From Bacillota bacterium (GTDB taxonomy: Bacteria; Bacillota; Clostridia; Acetivibrionales; DSM-1351), in assembly GCA_023393115.1 (NCBI GenBank), contig JAEWMS010000055.1, forward strand, positions 66,323 to 130,322: a DNA stretch of 64,000 nucleotides, given 5' to 3'. Below the pieces are notes generated by a model, which saw nothing but the letters and a program-made list of their open reading frames with translations, was not told the DNA's origin and searched no databases. The translations under genes and the position numbers were made by a program. This document shows positions 8,353-17,246 of this stretch, piece after piece (positions within the stretch are counted from its first letter, which is position 1; the number at the start of each line of letters is the position of its first letter).

Positions 8353-10140
8353 ATGTCAGATGAAAATAATATAATGCAGGAAGAAGAGCTTACCGAAAAA
8401 GCATATGACTCGAGGCTGATGAGGCGGCTTTTGAAGTTTGCAAAAAAATACTGGTATCTGTTTTTACTTGCAGTAATATTTCTATTTGCTGCAACTGTTG
8501 TTGATCTTGCCAGACCATATTTGATAGGTATAGCCATAGATGATTTTATCAAAAAAGACAATATAGCCGCCTTGAACAAAATGGGGATTTACTTTGTGCT
8601 GCTTATTGCAGCCGGCTTTTTGTTCAACCTCCTGCAGATTTATGTTTTGAGCTATGCGGGACAGTATATTATATATAATATAAGACAGCTTTTATTTACC
8701 CACCTTCAAAAGCTGCCCCTGTCATATTTTGATAAGAATCCCATTGGCAGACTGGTAACGCGTATAACCAACGATACCGAAACACTGAATGATATGTACA
8801 CGAATGTTCTTATAACATTGCTTAAGGACTTTGCCATACTTTTTGGCACCATTGTAATAATGTTCAGACTAAATACTTCTCTGACCTTGATTACGCTCTC
8901 GGTCTTGCCGGTGGTTCTAATACTTACAGTTATATTCCGGCTCAGAATCCGTAAAGTATACCGCAGGGTGCGTGTTGCCATAGCGAAGGTAAATTCAGCC
9001 ATCTCTGAAAATATATCAGGTATGCGCATCATTCAGATGTTTCATAAGGAACAGCCGAATTTTGAAAACTTTAATAAAATAGGCAAGGAGTATTATAAGG
9101 CATCAATGAATGAGGTTGTTACCTTCGGCCTCTTCAGACCACTTATAGAATTGGTTTCTTCTCTGGCTATTTCCTTATTGATTTGGAACGGCGGAGGAAA
9201 AGTAATTGACAATACTCTGGAATTCGGAGTTCTCTATGCCTTGGTAAACTATATTTCACTGCTTTTTCAGCCTATTAACGATCTTGCTGAAAAATACAAT
9301 ATTCTGCAGTCCTCAATGGCTGCCTCAGAGAGGATTTTCATGATTTTGGACACTCCGGTCGAAGATGATTCCGGTAGTCTGGAACTGGACAGTGCTTGGG
9401 CCGCAGGTGATATTGAATTTAAAAACGTATGGTTTGCCTATAATGATGAAAACTGGGTATTAAAAGATGTCAGCTTTAAGGTTCCTGCCGGCAGGACTAT
9501 AGCAATTGTTGGTCATACCGGTGCGGGTAAAACATCTATTATTAATCTTTTAAGCAGGTTCTATGAGATACAGAAAGGTGAAATATTAATTAACGGAATA
9601 AATATCAAAGACATTCAAAAGGCTTCACTTAGAAAAGCAATCGGTGTGGTGCTTCAGGATGTTTTCCTGTTCAGCGGAAGACTTAAAGATAATATAAGCC
9701 TGAACGTGGAAAGTATCAGCGATGAAAAGCTTGAAGAAGCAGCCAGGTATGTGAACGCAGACGATTTTATCAGGCGGCTCCCCAACGGCTACAATGAGGA
9801 GGTCATGGAAAGAGGGGCAACCTTTTCATCAGGTCAGCGCCAGCTTTTAGCCTTTGCCCGTGCTCTTGCCTTTGATCCGTCCATACTTGTGCTGGATGAA
9901 GCCACCTCCAATATTGATACCGAAACCGAAATACTAATCCAGGATGCTTTAACAAAACTGACAAGAAACAGGACTACAATAGTAATAGCTCACAGACTTT
10001 CCACCATCCAGCACGCTGACAGGATAATTGTTCTGCACAAGGGAAGGGTGCATGAAACAGGAACACATCAGGAGCTTTTAGCTGCCAAGGGCAAGTACTA
10101 TTCTCTGTATCAGCTGCAATACCAGCAGCAGAATGCATAA
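8353..10140 (+). CDS. ABC multidrug exporter half-transporter with consensus Walker B (BmrD-like)
   Basis: A 595-residue partner of the preceding gene. An N-terminal acidic cytoplasmic tail of about 30 residues is followed by six membrane helices and an ATPase domain with Walker A GHTGAGKT (about 387-394), signature FSSGQRQ (about 491) and Walker B LVLDEATSNID (about 512), then the H-loop IAHRLS. The glutamate after Walker B is intact, while the signature is the non-standard SSGQ. This is the complementary pattern expected when two half-transporters form one good and one degenerate ATP site. AGGAGG lies shortly before the ATG at 8353. It is shorter than B. subtilis BmrD. Confidence 0.93.
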   Translation: MSDENNIMQEEELTEKAYDSRLMRRLLKFAKKYWYLFLLAVIFLFAATVVDLARPYLIGIAIDDFIKKDNIAALNKMGIYFVLLIAAGFLFNLLQIYVLSYAGQYIIYNIRQLLFTHLQKLPLSYFDKNPIGRLVTRITNDTETLNDMYTNVLITLLKDFAILFGTIVIMFRLNTSLTLITLSVLPVVLILTVIFRLRIRKVYRRVRVAIAKVNSAISENISGMRIIQMFHKEQPNFENFNKIGKEYYKASMNEVVTFGLFRPLIELVSSLAISLLIWNGGGKVIDNTLEFGVLYALVNYISLLFQPINDLAEKYNILQSSMAASERIFMILDTPVEDDSGSLELDSAWAAGDIEFKNVWFAYNDENWVLKDVSFKVPAGRTIAIVGHTGAGKTSIINLLSRFYEIQKGEILINGINIKDIQKASLRKAIGVVLQDVFLFSGRLKDNISLNVESISDEKLEEAARYVNADDFIRRLPNGYNEEVMERGATFSSGQRQLLAFARALAFDPSILVLDEATSNIDTETEILIQDALTKLTRNRTTIVIAHRLSTIQHADRIIVLHKGRVHETGTHQELLAAKGKYYSLYQLQYQQQNA

Positions 10141-10259
10141 AACATACTTGTAACCAAAATAAGAAGAAGGTGTCTGCACTGTATGAATTGTGCCTTCTGC
10201 CAGATGCAGTGCCATTGGTAAGTTGTCAGGAATTGCATTGATTAATTTTGTTAACCCTT

Positions 10260-11540
10260 TTAAAATGTACCCGCTAGTGTTAACTGATTCATATTTAATA
10301 TTTTACTAAATATTTCAGGCCTTTCACTTTGAATTATATCCTTATTTTGCAAAATAGAATCCCAGATAAGTTTTGGTGTTTTATATTGGCTATATGTACC
10401 CTCCAGTGTTTTACCTTCGACTAAAGAGAACAGGTAATCCAGCTCATCGTCTGTATATGTGGGAACCAATGCATAACCCTGAGAAACTTTTAGATAATCA
10501 TCGCTATTAAATTCAAAAGACTCATTCCACCAATCAGTATAATTTTCAAATCCCTTTTTACCGTCAAGTTCACTATTTATAGCCTTTGCAGCATGATATC
10601 CGCACATTAAGGCACCCTGTACCTCAACTTCAACAAAGGCAGCACTATCGCCTATAGCGAGCACATTGTCGGCATACGGCTTCTTCAGAGACATAAATGC
10701 TTTAACTGCACACCCATGAGTATCTAATACAGTTGCATTGGCAAACTGGTTTTTAAGTGGACTGTTTGTAATCACGTTTTCAAAGATTGTTTTAGGTCTT
10801 ATATTTATATTACCGGAAAGCGTTAATTCAACAGTATCGTCACCATATAAGCTTGGCCCTACAATTACTGCTGCATTGGAATGATAAGTTTTCCCATAGT
10901 ATAAGTTCCAACTGTTTGGAATATAACCCGATACCCCTTTGATAATATACTTTACAACGTGGGCTGTTGCAAAATGCAGTCTGTTTTTATTAAGACCGAA
11001 TATCCCGGTTAGTTTTGCATTAACACCTTCAGAAATAATTACTTTCTTCGCTTCAATCGTATATTGCTTATCATTTTCTTTGAGTTCTATTTTTACATAG
11101 TCCCCCATATCCGAACCTTCGTAGGCCAGAGTTGACATTCTCATGTCTACTCCTAGCTTTTCACATTCCATGAATAAATCCTGAAGAAGCTTGTTCTTAT
11201 CAAACTTGACGGCAAACGGTTTCCTGTCCGGATGGGCGAAATGAATTTTATGTCCCCGGGGAGAGTAATAGTATTTATTGGTAACGTCTATCAACTGTCC
11301 AGAATATTTTACCTCAAAGTTGTTCCTTTCAAATATGATTTTCCCTTCATTTACATGGACAAATTCATTTTCATATCCATCATCTAAAATTATCTGAGCG
11401 GAGCATGCACGTTTCAGGTGATCAAAATTTTTACTCTTCTCAACTATTACAACCCTAAGTCCAATTTCGGCTGCAGTTTTTGCTGCCATAAGTCCAGCTG
11501 GACCAGCACCCACAACAATTAAATCTACTCTTTTACTCAT
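10260..11540 (-). CDS. FAD-dependent oxidoreductase, geranylgeranyl-reductase-like
   Basis: A 426-residue flavoprotein. The N-terminal GAGPAG dinucleotide motif is at residues 11-16, an acidic IVEKS end follows at the second strand, and the second FAD motif NVLAIGDSAAF is near residue 297. The overall layout is that of the FixC/geranylgeranyl-reductase group of NAD(P)/FAD-dependent oxidoreductases. Substrate cannot be deduced. The ATG at 11540 is preceded by AAGGGAAG; an earlier in-frame start lacks a site. A CSAQ segment near residue 45 gives a cysteine close to the cofactor. It appears monocistronic. Confidence 0.82.
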   Translation of the reverse strand: MSKRVDLIVVGAGPAGLMAAKTAAEIGLRVVIVEKSKNFDHLKRACSAQIILDDGYENEFVHVNEGKIIFERNNFEVKYSGQLIDVTNKYYYSPRGHKIHFAHPDRKPFAVKFDKNKLLQDLFMECEKLGVDMRMSTLAYEGSDMGDYVKIELKENDKQYTIEAKKVIISEGVNAKLTGIFGLNKNRLHFATAHVVKYIIKGVSGYIPNSWNLYYGKTYHSNAAVIVGPSLYGDDTVELTLSGNINIRPKTIFENVITNSPLKNQFANATVLDTHGCAVKAFMSLKKPYADNVLAIGDSAAFVEVEVQGALMCGYHAAKAINSELDGKKGFENYTDWWNESFEFNSDDYLKVSQGYALVPTYTDDELDYLFSLVEGKTLEGTYSQYKTPKLIWDSILQNKDIIQSERPEIFSKILNMNQLTLAGTF

Positions 11541-11936
11541 AAACTTAAACTTCCCTTCATACACAATTTTGGTATTATATGGCAAATTGGTGTATGGGGT
11601 ATTATATCACCATCTAATCTAATTAGCAAATTTAGTAAAGGCTTGATAATTGTAGAAATATTTTAAGATTCATAGAGACATGATTATAATTTCCATTTAT
11701 GGTATCTTTTGCCGAAGTGTGTCAGTTTATTGAACTTGCTTAATATGCAGCCTATCTAAAAAAATAGATGCTTAAGGGGATATCTGAACGAAGCATTCCA
11801 CCGATATGCAACTGTTTCTGAATAGAGCACCCTAGCCTGTAGCAACATTGGTTATCTAAGATAACACTGTTTTCTTAGATTTTCTTAAACAGGTTTGAGT
11901 TTATCGTTCCCTTTAACAGCTTCACTTACCTCCCAG
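11541..11936. other. Gap of about 400 bases with a 15-bp palindrome
   Basis: No convincing gene on either strand. A perfect odd palindrome, GTTATCT-A-AGATAAC, lies at 11851-11865, and a weaker hairpin (CTATCT with AGATG) lies near 11752-11770. The gap lies 3' of the phosphotransferase gene and 5' of the flavoprotein gene, so the palindrome could be an operator for the flavoprotein gene or part of a terminator. Confidence 0.5.
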
Positions 11937-12944
11937 CTATAACAACAGCTCAACAAGGGACATCAGCCTCTGTCGGTTCAGACTAAGCCACTGGGCCTGG
12001 GATACGATATTCTTTGTCTGGTCCAAAATTATTCCCTTACCGTCTATCCCCTCCCAATATCTACCCAGAAAATGAACAAAAACATCGAGTCTGCGAAGCA
12101 TTATCAATACAGATACCACATCAGCCTCAGTTCTATGGAGTCTTACATGCTTCCCATACCCCTCCATAAAGGCTTCCAGCTTACCCCATAATTCAGCCTC
12201 ATCCTGCTGCATATTAATTATTTCCGACAGGCAGACACACAGCTCCATAACTCTCAAATCCTCTGTAACAAATTCAAAATCCAGTATGGCCGAAATATCT
12301 CCTTCTGTGTCTGCCAACACATTTGAAGCATTGAGGTCCCCATGTATGAGTTGATGGGGCAGCATTTTAAATGATGCAGCTCTTTCTCTGAAGGTTATAA
12401 GCTGTGCCGCGACCTCAAGCAGCTCACTTCTGTACTCATCAAATTCCGAAGAAGGCCTTTCACAAAAGCTGATTACCTTGTCAAGAGGACATTGAGGATG
12501 GGTACTTTCCAGTTCGTAATAAGGCCTGTATACCGGTTCCAGCTTTGTTTCGATAGAACCAAGTGCATTCAGCAGCCCGCCTGCAGCCATTCCGAAAGAT
12601 TTTAACTGTTTTGGCTTATCAAAGCCCGGAGTAGCACCTTCGATATAGCTGAAAAGAGCTGCAGGCTTCCCGTCTTCTGTAAATTGCACTGTTTTATCAT
12701 CCGGTCCGGCAACCGGCACCGGTGTTTTGATGCTAAGCTCCTTTTTCGCAAGTTCCGAGAGAATATTGTGTTCATAGCCTACTTTATCAAAATCCTTATG
12801 GGTCTCATATATTCGCAGAACAAACCGCTCTGTGCCGGCCTCCACAAAGAAAGTTGAGTTATTCATACCGCCTGTCCGTGGTTGAACATAATAACTATCC
12901 TTTGGAAAGTACTTTTGTAACAAGCTGTTCGGTCTATATACCAT
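11937..12944 (-). CDS. Aminoglycoside-phosphotransferase-fold small-molecule kinase
   Basis: A 335-residue APH-fold kinase. The ATP-grip region GGMNNSTFFVEAG lies near residue 26, the catalytic loop reads IHGDLNASNVL (about 200) and the metal-binding motif is ILDFEF (about 217). The family includes homoserine kinase type II, choline kinases and resistance enzymes; the substrate here is not evident. The ATG at 12944 overlaps the last 11 bases of the upstream Nudix gene and has GGAGAG before it, so the two genes are translationally coupled. A longer upstream frame without its own site is not used. Confidence 0.83.
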   Translation of the reverse strand: MVYRPNSLLQKYFPKDSYYVQPRTGGMNNSTFFVEAGTERFVLRIYETHKDFDKVGYEHNILSELAKKELSIKTPVPVAGPDDKTVQFTEDGKPAALFSYIEGATPGFDKPKQLKSFGMAAGGLLNALGSIETKLEPVYRPYYELESTHPQCPLDKVISFCERPSSEFDEYRSELLEVAAQLITFRERAASFKMLPHQLIHGDLNASNVLADTEGDISAILDFEFVTEDLRVMELCVCLSEIINMQQDEAELWGKLEAFMEGYGKHVRLHRTEADVVSVLIMLRRLDVFVHFLGRYWEGIDGKGIILDQTKNIVSQAQWLSLNRQRLMSLVELLL

Positions 12945-13446
12945 AGAAAGAATACTCTCCGTTCTTTTCCCTCGATACAAAAGGTATATTTTGAAAAGAG
13001 TTCTCGGAATTGTCAATTACACCTTGCAGTATGACTCTTGTTAAATCAGGAACATCAGGTGCTTTAACTGCTTCATGTATATCCATAAACAAAGCCTCGC
13101 TGTTTTCCCTGTTATCGGAATTCGGAGTTCCTGATATATAATCCATAAGAAAAACTGCATACCAGTCCTTTAGATTAAAGCGTACACCTATCAATTTTGT
13201 AGGTTCAGCAACAATTGTAGTTTCCTCCATCACCTCTCTGCGGAGTGCATCCTGAGGGGTTTCCCTCATTTTCACGTAGCCACCGGGAATAATAAGTCTT
13301 CCTTTTCCGGCTCCATAGGTGTGTCTGACCAAAAGCACCTGACTTTCCTTAAGGACAACTCCTCCCACAGATTGGCACCAGTTTGTATTTTCTTCTAGAT
13401 TTGCTTCTCTATTTGCTTCATTGATTGCTGTGTTATTTGAATTCAA
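12934..13446 (-). CDS. Nudix hydrolase
   Basis: A Nudix pyrophosphohydrolase of about 170 residues. The Nudix box is complete: GGYVKMRETPQDALRREVMEE fits G-x5-E-x7-RE-x2-EE. The start is uncertain: a TTG at 13446 sits six bases after GGAGGG and is preferred, while an in-frame ATG at 13485 has no good site. The substrate (a nucleoside diphosphate linked to another moiety) is unknown. It overlaps the downstream kinase gene, suggesting a shared small-molecule salvage or repair task. Confidence 0.82.
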   Translation of the reverse strand: MNSNNTAINEANREANLEENTNWCQSVGGVVLKESQVLLVRHTYGAGKGRLIIPGGYVKMRETPQDALRREVMEETTIVAEPTKLIGVRFNLKDWYAVFLMDYISGTPNSDNRENSEALFMDIHEAVKAPDVPDLTRVILQGVIDNSENSFQNIPFVSREKNGEYSFYGI

Positions 13447-13528
13447 TTTCAACCCTCCAGATATATTAACGTTTTTATGACGCATTCTCGACTAAATACT
13501 ATTTTAGCATACAACTTTAGAGTACTTA

Positions 13529-14482
13529 TTAATAGCCCTGAGTCCTGTCAACTACATTCATTAATGCTCTTCCTTCAAGGAGAGCACTCAGGTTATTTGC
13601 CGCTATTTTTATAACTCGTGTTTTTGTTTCCTCAAGACTAAAGCCTCCCGAAACATGCGGAGTAATTATAACATTTTTCATCTTCCACAGCCTGTGCTCC
13701 TCCGGCAATGGCTCGGGCTCGGTAACATCCAGAGCTGCTCCCAGTATAGTCCCGTTTTCCAGAGCGTCACACAAAGCTTCCGAATCAACACAACTGCCTC
13801 TTCCCACATTAATTAACACAGCATCCCTCTTCATAAGCTCCAAAGTGGATTTATTGATAATATTTTTGGTAAGCTTTGTTTCGGGAAGACTAAGGGCAAC
13901 AATATCTGCACGGGGCAGCAATTCTTCAAGCTTATCCATGAAATAAAGCTCATCCAGATAATCAGGCTTACGGGCGTCGGTACGTCTGATTCCTATTGTA
14001 TATGCACCCAGAGCCTTCATTCTACACGCAAATTCTCCTCCGATATCTCCCAGTCCGACAATAAGGGCAGTGGAATTGAAAATGCTCTTGACCTTACCCC
14101 TGTATGCCCATTTACTCTCAGCCTGATTATCCCTGTATAGATGCAAATTCCTATACAGTTCCAGCAGCACTCCCAGCATATATTCGGAAATTGCCAAACC
14201 ATATGCCCCTGTTGCATTTGCCAAAATAGCTTGTTCTGGTAAGACACCTTCTTTTGCATATTCTCCCACACCTGCACTCATAAGCTGAAGCAGTTCCAGG
14301 TTTTCAGCCTTCTTCAATGCTTCCAGTGTGGGATTGCCTATAATTATATTGGCATTTTTAATCTGTTGTTGTGATACCTCTACATTGTCAGTATATAATA
14401 ATTTACAACCCGGGGCTGCAGCCTCCAGTAATCTTTTTTGTTCATCGTTTAGTTTAAATAATACTAAAATTGTCTTATTCAT
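13529..14482 (-). CDS. D-isomer-specific 2-hydroxyacid dehydrogenase
   Basis: A 317-residue NAD-dependent dehydrogenase that interconverts 2-oxoacids and D-2-hydroxyacids. The Rossmann motif GLGDIGG lies near residue 144, the catalytic Arg is in VGRGS, the Glu is in TEPEPLP, and the His is in ITPHVSGG near the C-terminus. CGGAGTTG precedes the ATG. The substrate (glycerate, lactate, phosphoglycerate or other) cannot be told from sequence alone; the short length excludes a serA enzyme with an ACT domain. Gene lies alone between terminators. Confidence 0.88.
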   Translation of the reverse strand: MNKTILVLFKLNDEQKRLLEAAAPGCKLLYTDNVEVSQQQIKNANIIIGNPTLEALKKAENLELLQLMSAGVGEYAKEGVLPEQAILANATGAYGLAISEYMLGVLLELYRNLHLYRDNQAESKWAYRGKVKSIFNSTALIVGLGDIGGEFACRMKALGAYTIGIRRTDARKPDYLDELYFMDKLEELLPRADIVALSLPETKLTKNIINKSTLELMKRDAVLINVGRGSCVDSEALCDALENGTILGAALDVTEPEPLPEEHRLWKMKNVIITPHVSGGFSLEETKTRVIKIAANNLSALLEGRALMNVVDRTQGY

Positions 14483-14603
14483 TCATATCAACTCCGAATC
14501 TAAGAATTTATCAGACTTATCCGCTATGAATATTATAATAACATAAGTGTTGATGTATGTGAGCATTGAATTATCATTAGTTTGTTTTTGTGCTATTCTC
14601 ACT

Positions 14604-14645
14604 CAAATAAAAAATCACCCGGTACAATAATGTACAAAGTGATTT
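14604..14645 (-). terminator. Rho-independent terminator after the coiled-coil gene
   Basis: AAATCAC (14612-14618) pairs with GTGATTT (14639-14645), with an inner GTAC/GTAC pair. On the minus strand it runs into TTTTTTATTTG. It lies 38 bases past the stop of the coiled-coil protein gene. Confidence 0.75.
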
Positions 14646-14682
14646 ATTATTATGAGTATCAAGTTTCTTAACATGATTATGG

Positions 14683-15345
14683 CTATACAACCAAATTAAT
14701 ATGTTTTCTGTATTGACTTTTTATTTTACTTTTTCGGTTTTGTTTTTTTATTGAGGCAGCCTCTTGAGTTTCTTCGTCGATACGGTTTTTTCTTCTGCGG
14801 GCGGCCACCTTTGCAGCAGCAATACTGAGCTCGGCTGCTTCTTTAAGATCTCTGTTGATTTCCTCCGATTTCTCTGAAAGCTTGCTGAAGCCGTTGCCAT
14901 CTCCGGTTGAAGCAGCTTCCCTTAAAGTCAAAGACACTCCTGATTTTTCAGTTATCCTCAGCTCATTGAATTTACAGCCGGCTGAAAGAAGCCTTCTGAA
15001 ACTGTGTCTTTGAAGAGTAGCTTCATGTCTGGCTAGTATTTTTTCTTTCTCCCGAAATTTCTTCGCAGCTGCTTCCTCATTTTTTAGTCTTTCAATTTCA
15101 AGCTTTTTGCTCTTTTCTTCATATACTTCCCTTTGAATCTCTTGGTCTACAGCCACTAATTCCATAAAAGCCTGTTTTACGTTATATTCAGAGCCATTTG
15201 CTGATTTTAAGCTATCTTTAAGTGTTGGTGTGCTTTGATTTATTTTTTTTAGCAGAGTTTCGCGCTTTTCTCTAAGTCTGTCCAGAGAATTTTTTGGCTG
15301 CATTAAGTATAATAAATCGTTCAAACCTCTATCATTAACAATCAT
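14683..15345 (-). CDS. Basic coiled-coil protein, unknown function
   Basis: A 220-residue cytoplasmic protein with no recognised domain. Residues about 20-115 are strongly charged and helical (many K, R and E in heptad-like spacing), the middle carries an RHSFRRLL segment, and the tail (about 190-220) is very basic. The look is of a structural or nucleic-acid-associated coiled coil. CGGAGTG gives a good start at 15345. The gene is divergent from the small pyruvate-kinase-C-like gene. Confidence 0.6.
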   Translation of the reverse strand: MIVNDRGLNDLLYLMQPKNSLDRLREKRETLLKKINQSTPTLKDSLKSANGSEYNVKQAFMELVAVDQEIQREVYEEKSKKLEIERLKNEEAAAKKFREKEKILARHEATLQRHSFRRLLSAGCKFNELRITEKSGVSLTLREAASTGDGNGFSKLSEKSEEINRDLKEAAELSIAAAKVAARRRKNRIDEETQEAASIKKQNRKSKIKSQYRKHINLVV

Positions 15346-15635
15346 ATCAACACTCCGTTACTTTAAAACACATAGAGTTTAAGTAGTATAATTTAAGTCC
15401 CTTTTACTAAATATCGGAATAATTAACAAGAAATTAAATACTTTTTGGATACTATAGACCCAATAAGTGCGTACTTGTATTAAAAGTCTTTTCATATTAA
15501 TTTTATATCATAAAACATATAAGGAGTGGAAGAGCAGAGTCCATTATTCAAGTTTTTGGTATTATATTTTAATGTATAATAATCAATATTAATCCATTCC
15601 AACGATCCACATAAAAAAATGAGGTGATGAGAAAT

Positions 15636-16019
15636 ATGAGTAAAACAATCTATTTTGAGTCTGTAAAAGATGATAATACCGAAGCTACCTTCCAGGCTGT
15701 CGAACAAAGATTGGTTGACACCGGAATTAACAAAATTGTGGGAACAATGCTATTTCATACCGATAAGTTATTTGGTTCAAATGTGCCAAGTATTATAGCA
15801 GACTTTTTAAGGTGTTTTTGTGAAGGTATCAAGGTATGTTATGAGATTGTTATGATGGCCTCAGATGCCGGGCTTTTGAATTCAGACGAAAAGGTAATTG
15901 CAATAGCCGGAACAGGTAAGGGGTCGGATACGGCACTGGTCATGCAGGCAGCGTCCTCAAGGAATCTGAGGAAACTTAAAATAAACGAGATTTTATGCAA
16001 GCCTTTAAACGAACTATAA
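15636..16019 (+). CDS. Stand-alone pyruvate-kinase C-terminal-domain-like protein
   Basis: A 127-residue protein that resembles the C-terminal alpha/beta domain of pyruvate kinase. It shows a KTIYFES start, a GINKIVG segment and an IAGTGKGSDTALVMQAA glycine-rich motif, with no catalytic barrel. Such stand-alone versions occur in Clostridia; their job is unknown, possibly ligand binding. GAGGTGATG precedes the ATG at 15636. A hairpin follows directly after the stop. Confidence 0.7.
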   Translation: MSKTIYFESVKDDNTEATFQAVEQRLVDTGINKIVGTMLFHTDKLFGSNVPSIIADFLRCFCEGIKVCYEIVMMASDAGLLNSDEKVIAIAGTGKGSDTALVMQAASSRNLRKLKINEILCKPLNEL

Positions 16020-16029
16020 AAACCTAAAT

Positions 16030-16060
16030 AAGTTCTCTCTGAAAAACTTAGAGAGAACTT
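16030..16060. terminator. Bidirectional hairpin terminator between convergent genes
   Basis: AAGTTCTCTCT (16030-16040) and AGAGAGAACTT (16050-16060) form a perfect 11-bp stem with a 9-base loop, placed between the stops of two convergent genes. The T-rich tail is weak on both sides. Confidence 0.65.
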
Positions 16061-16069
16061 ACATGCGAA

Positions 16070-16291
16070 TTATTTGGCCAACCTGTAATCATTATGACTA
16101 AAGGCTGCCGAAAGAATATTATCGATTTTGAATACCCGGTTTTGGTTTCTTAAAAAACAGAAAGCCTTAACATTACCGTTACTGATTTCATATACTCTTA
16201 TGCTTCTTTCAGTAATTTCGGTATCCTTTAAATAAATAATATTTATGATTCTATTCCGTTCCAGAGAGGCTTTAAGAAAATATTCCACCAT
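16070..16291 (-). CDS. Small WYL-domain-like protein under a LexA-type promoter
   Basis: A 73-residue protein that resembles a bare WYL-type SH3-like fold: a short N-terminal helix, then IIYLKDTEITERSI, KAFCFLRNQNRVFKIDNI and a short tail. WYL domains sense ligands or nucleic acid in regulators, including DNA-damage regulators; no DNA-binding domain is present here. The ATG at 16291 has TTGGTGAT upstream. The promoter at 16405-16433 contains a LexA box, so expression after DNA damage is likely. The WYL assignment is by eye and moderate. Confidence 0.65.
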   Translation of the reverse strand: MVEYFLKASLERNRIINIIYLKDTEITERSIRVYEISNGNVKAFCFLRNQNRVFKIDNILSAAFSHNDYRLAK

Positions 16292-16404
16292 ATATATCAC
16301 CAATACCACTCAATATTTCAGGAACTTTACCACTATTTCAAAACATAAAATTCCTATATTGTAAAATGACAGCAGTCCCACGCTGTATATATCATGATAT
16401 TAAT

Positions 16405-16433
16405 ATAATATACCGAACATATGTTCGTGTCAA
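16405..16433 (-). promoter_or_regulatory. Sigma-A promoter with LexA (SOS) box in its spacer
   Basis: On the minus strand TTGACA (16428-16433) is followed after 17 bases by TATTAT (16405-16410). The spacer holds CGAACATATGTTCG (16414-16427), a perfect palindrome that fits the Gram-positive LexA consensus CGAAC-N4-GTTCG. A repressor there would cover the polymerase site. The next gene in that direction is the WYL-like gene, about 115 bases downstream. Confidence 0.85.
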
Positions 16434-16463
16434 GGATTTATTTAAACACCTAGTGCAATTGAT

Positions 16464-17219
16464 TTAAAGCACTGGTGCCAGCAAAATTCTCCCTGTTCCT
16501 CTGTAAACATTAACTAAACCTTCACCAGAAACAGCAGAGCCTAAAAGGCTTTTTCCTGATTTTTCAACTCTGAAATCCAGTGTATCTGACCATGCTATGG
16601 CATAGTTTCCGTCTATTTTGACTTCATCATTTTGAAGAACAAATTCTATGAGCTCATTTCTTGGTACAGGACTCTCAAGTACAGCAACTCCCTGTCCTCT
16701 AAGGCATAGATTAAACAAACCCTCATTACCGAGTACGGCAGAGGAGAGATTTGATCTGGCTACAACTGTTTGCTGTATTCTTGACTCACATGCAAGGAAC
16801 AATCCATCGTCCAGTACCAATCCGCCCCAATCCGATACTTCCTCAAGCAGAATGTGCTTATATGTAGGCTCCAGCATAAGCAAACCGCTTCCCTGGTATT
16901 TAGGCTTTATTGCCGATTCTTTAGTCACTTTTGAGGATAAAGCTTTTCCGATAAGATCACCAAAGCCCTTAACATCTGCTGCCATACTGACAGCACCTGC
17001 AGTCCACTGCATAGCACCGGCACTTATTGTATAGGCGTTATTGTTTAGTTCTATTAAAACCTGTCTTTTTCTAACATTCATTTCTGAGGCATAGTACATA
17101 GCCATAGCATTTGTCGCGTTTACGCTTATATCTTTTTTGTATTCCAGAACCTTGACTTCACCTTTGCTCTCAATTACCTCAATGTTTTTGTTCTCATATA
17201 GGTTTTTACATGTTACCAT
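16464..17219 (-). CDS. AIM24 family protein
   Basis: A 251-residue protein of the AIM24/DUF124 family (beta-rich, no known enzymatic activity). Typical stretches are the AGAMQWTAG segment near residue 68, the GSGLLMLEP segment near residue 110 and the GLFNLCLRGQG segment near residue 165. Family members are widespread in bacteria with unclear role; the eukaryotic namesake acts in mitochondria. GGGGGA precedes the ATG. It lies 27 bases after the NiaP-like transporter gene and is probably cotranscribed with it. Confidence 0.87.
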   Translation of the reverse strand: MVTCKNLYENKNIEVIESKGEVKVLEYKKDISVNATNAMAMYYASEMNVRKRQVLIELNNNAYTISAGAMQWTAGAVSMAADVKGFGDLIGKALSSKVTKESAIKPKYQGSGLLMLEPTYKHILLEEVSDWGGLVLDDGLFLACESRIQQTVVARSNLSSAVLGNEGLFNLCLRGQGVAVLESPVPRNELIEFVLQNDEVKIDGNYAIAWSDTLDFRVEKSGKSLLGSAVSGEGLVNVYRGTGRILLAPVL

Positions 17220-17246
17220 TTGGATTTCCCCCTTTTGATTTAATAA

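Noticed and set aside
10160..10225. Hairpin-like sequence after the exporter genes as terminator
   Set aside because: Only a six-bp GCACTG/CAGTGC pairing with a long loop and no T run was found.
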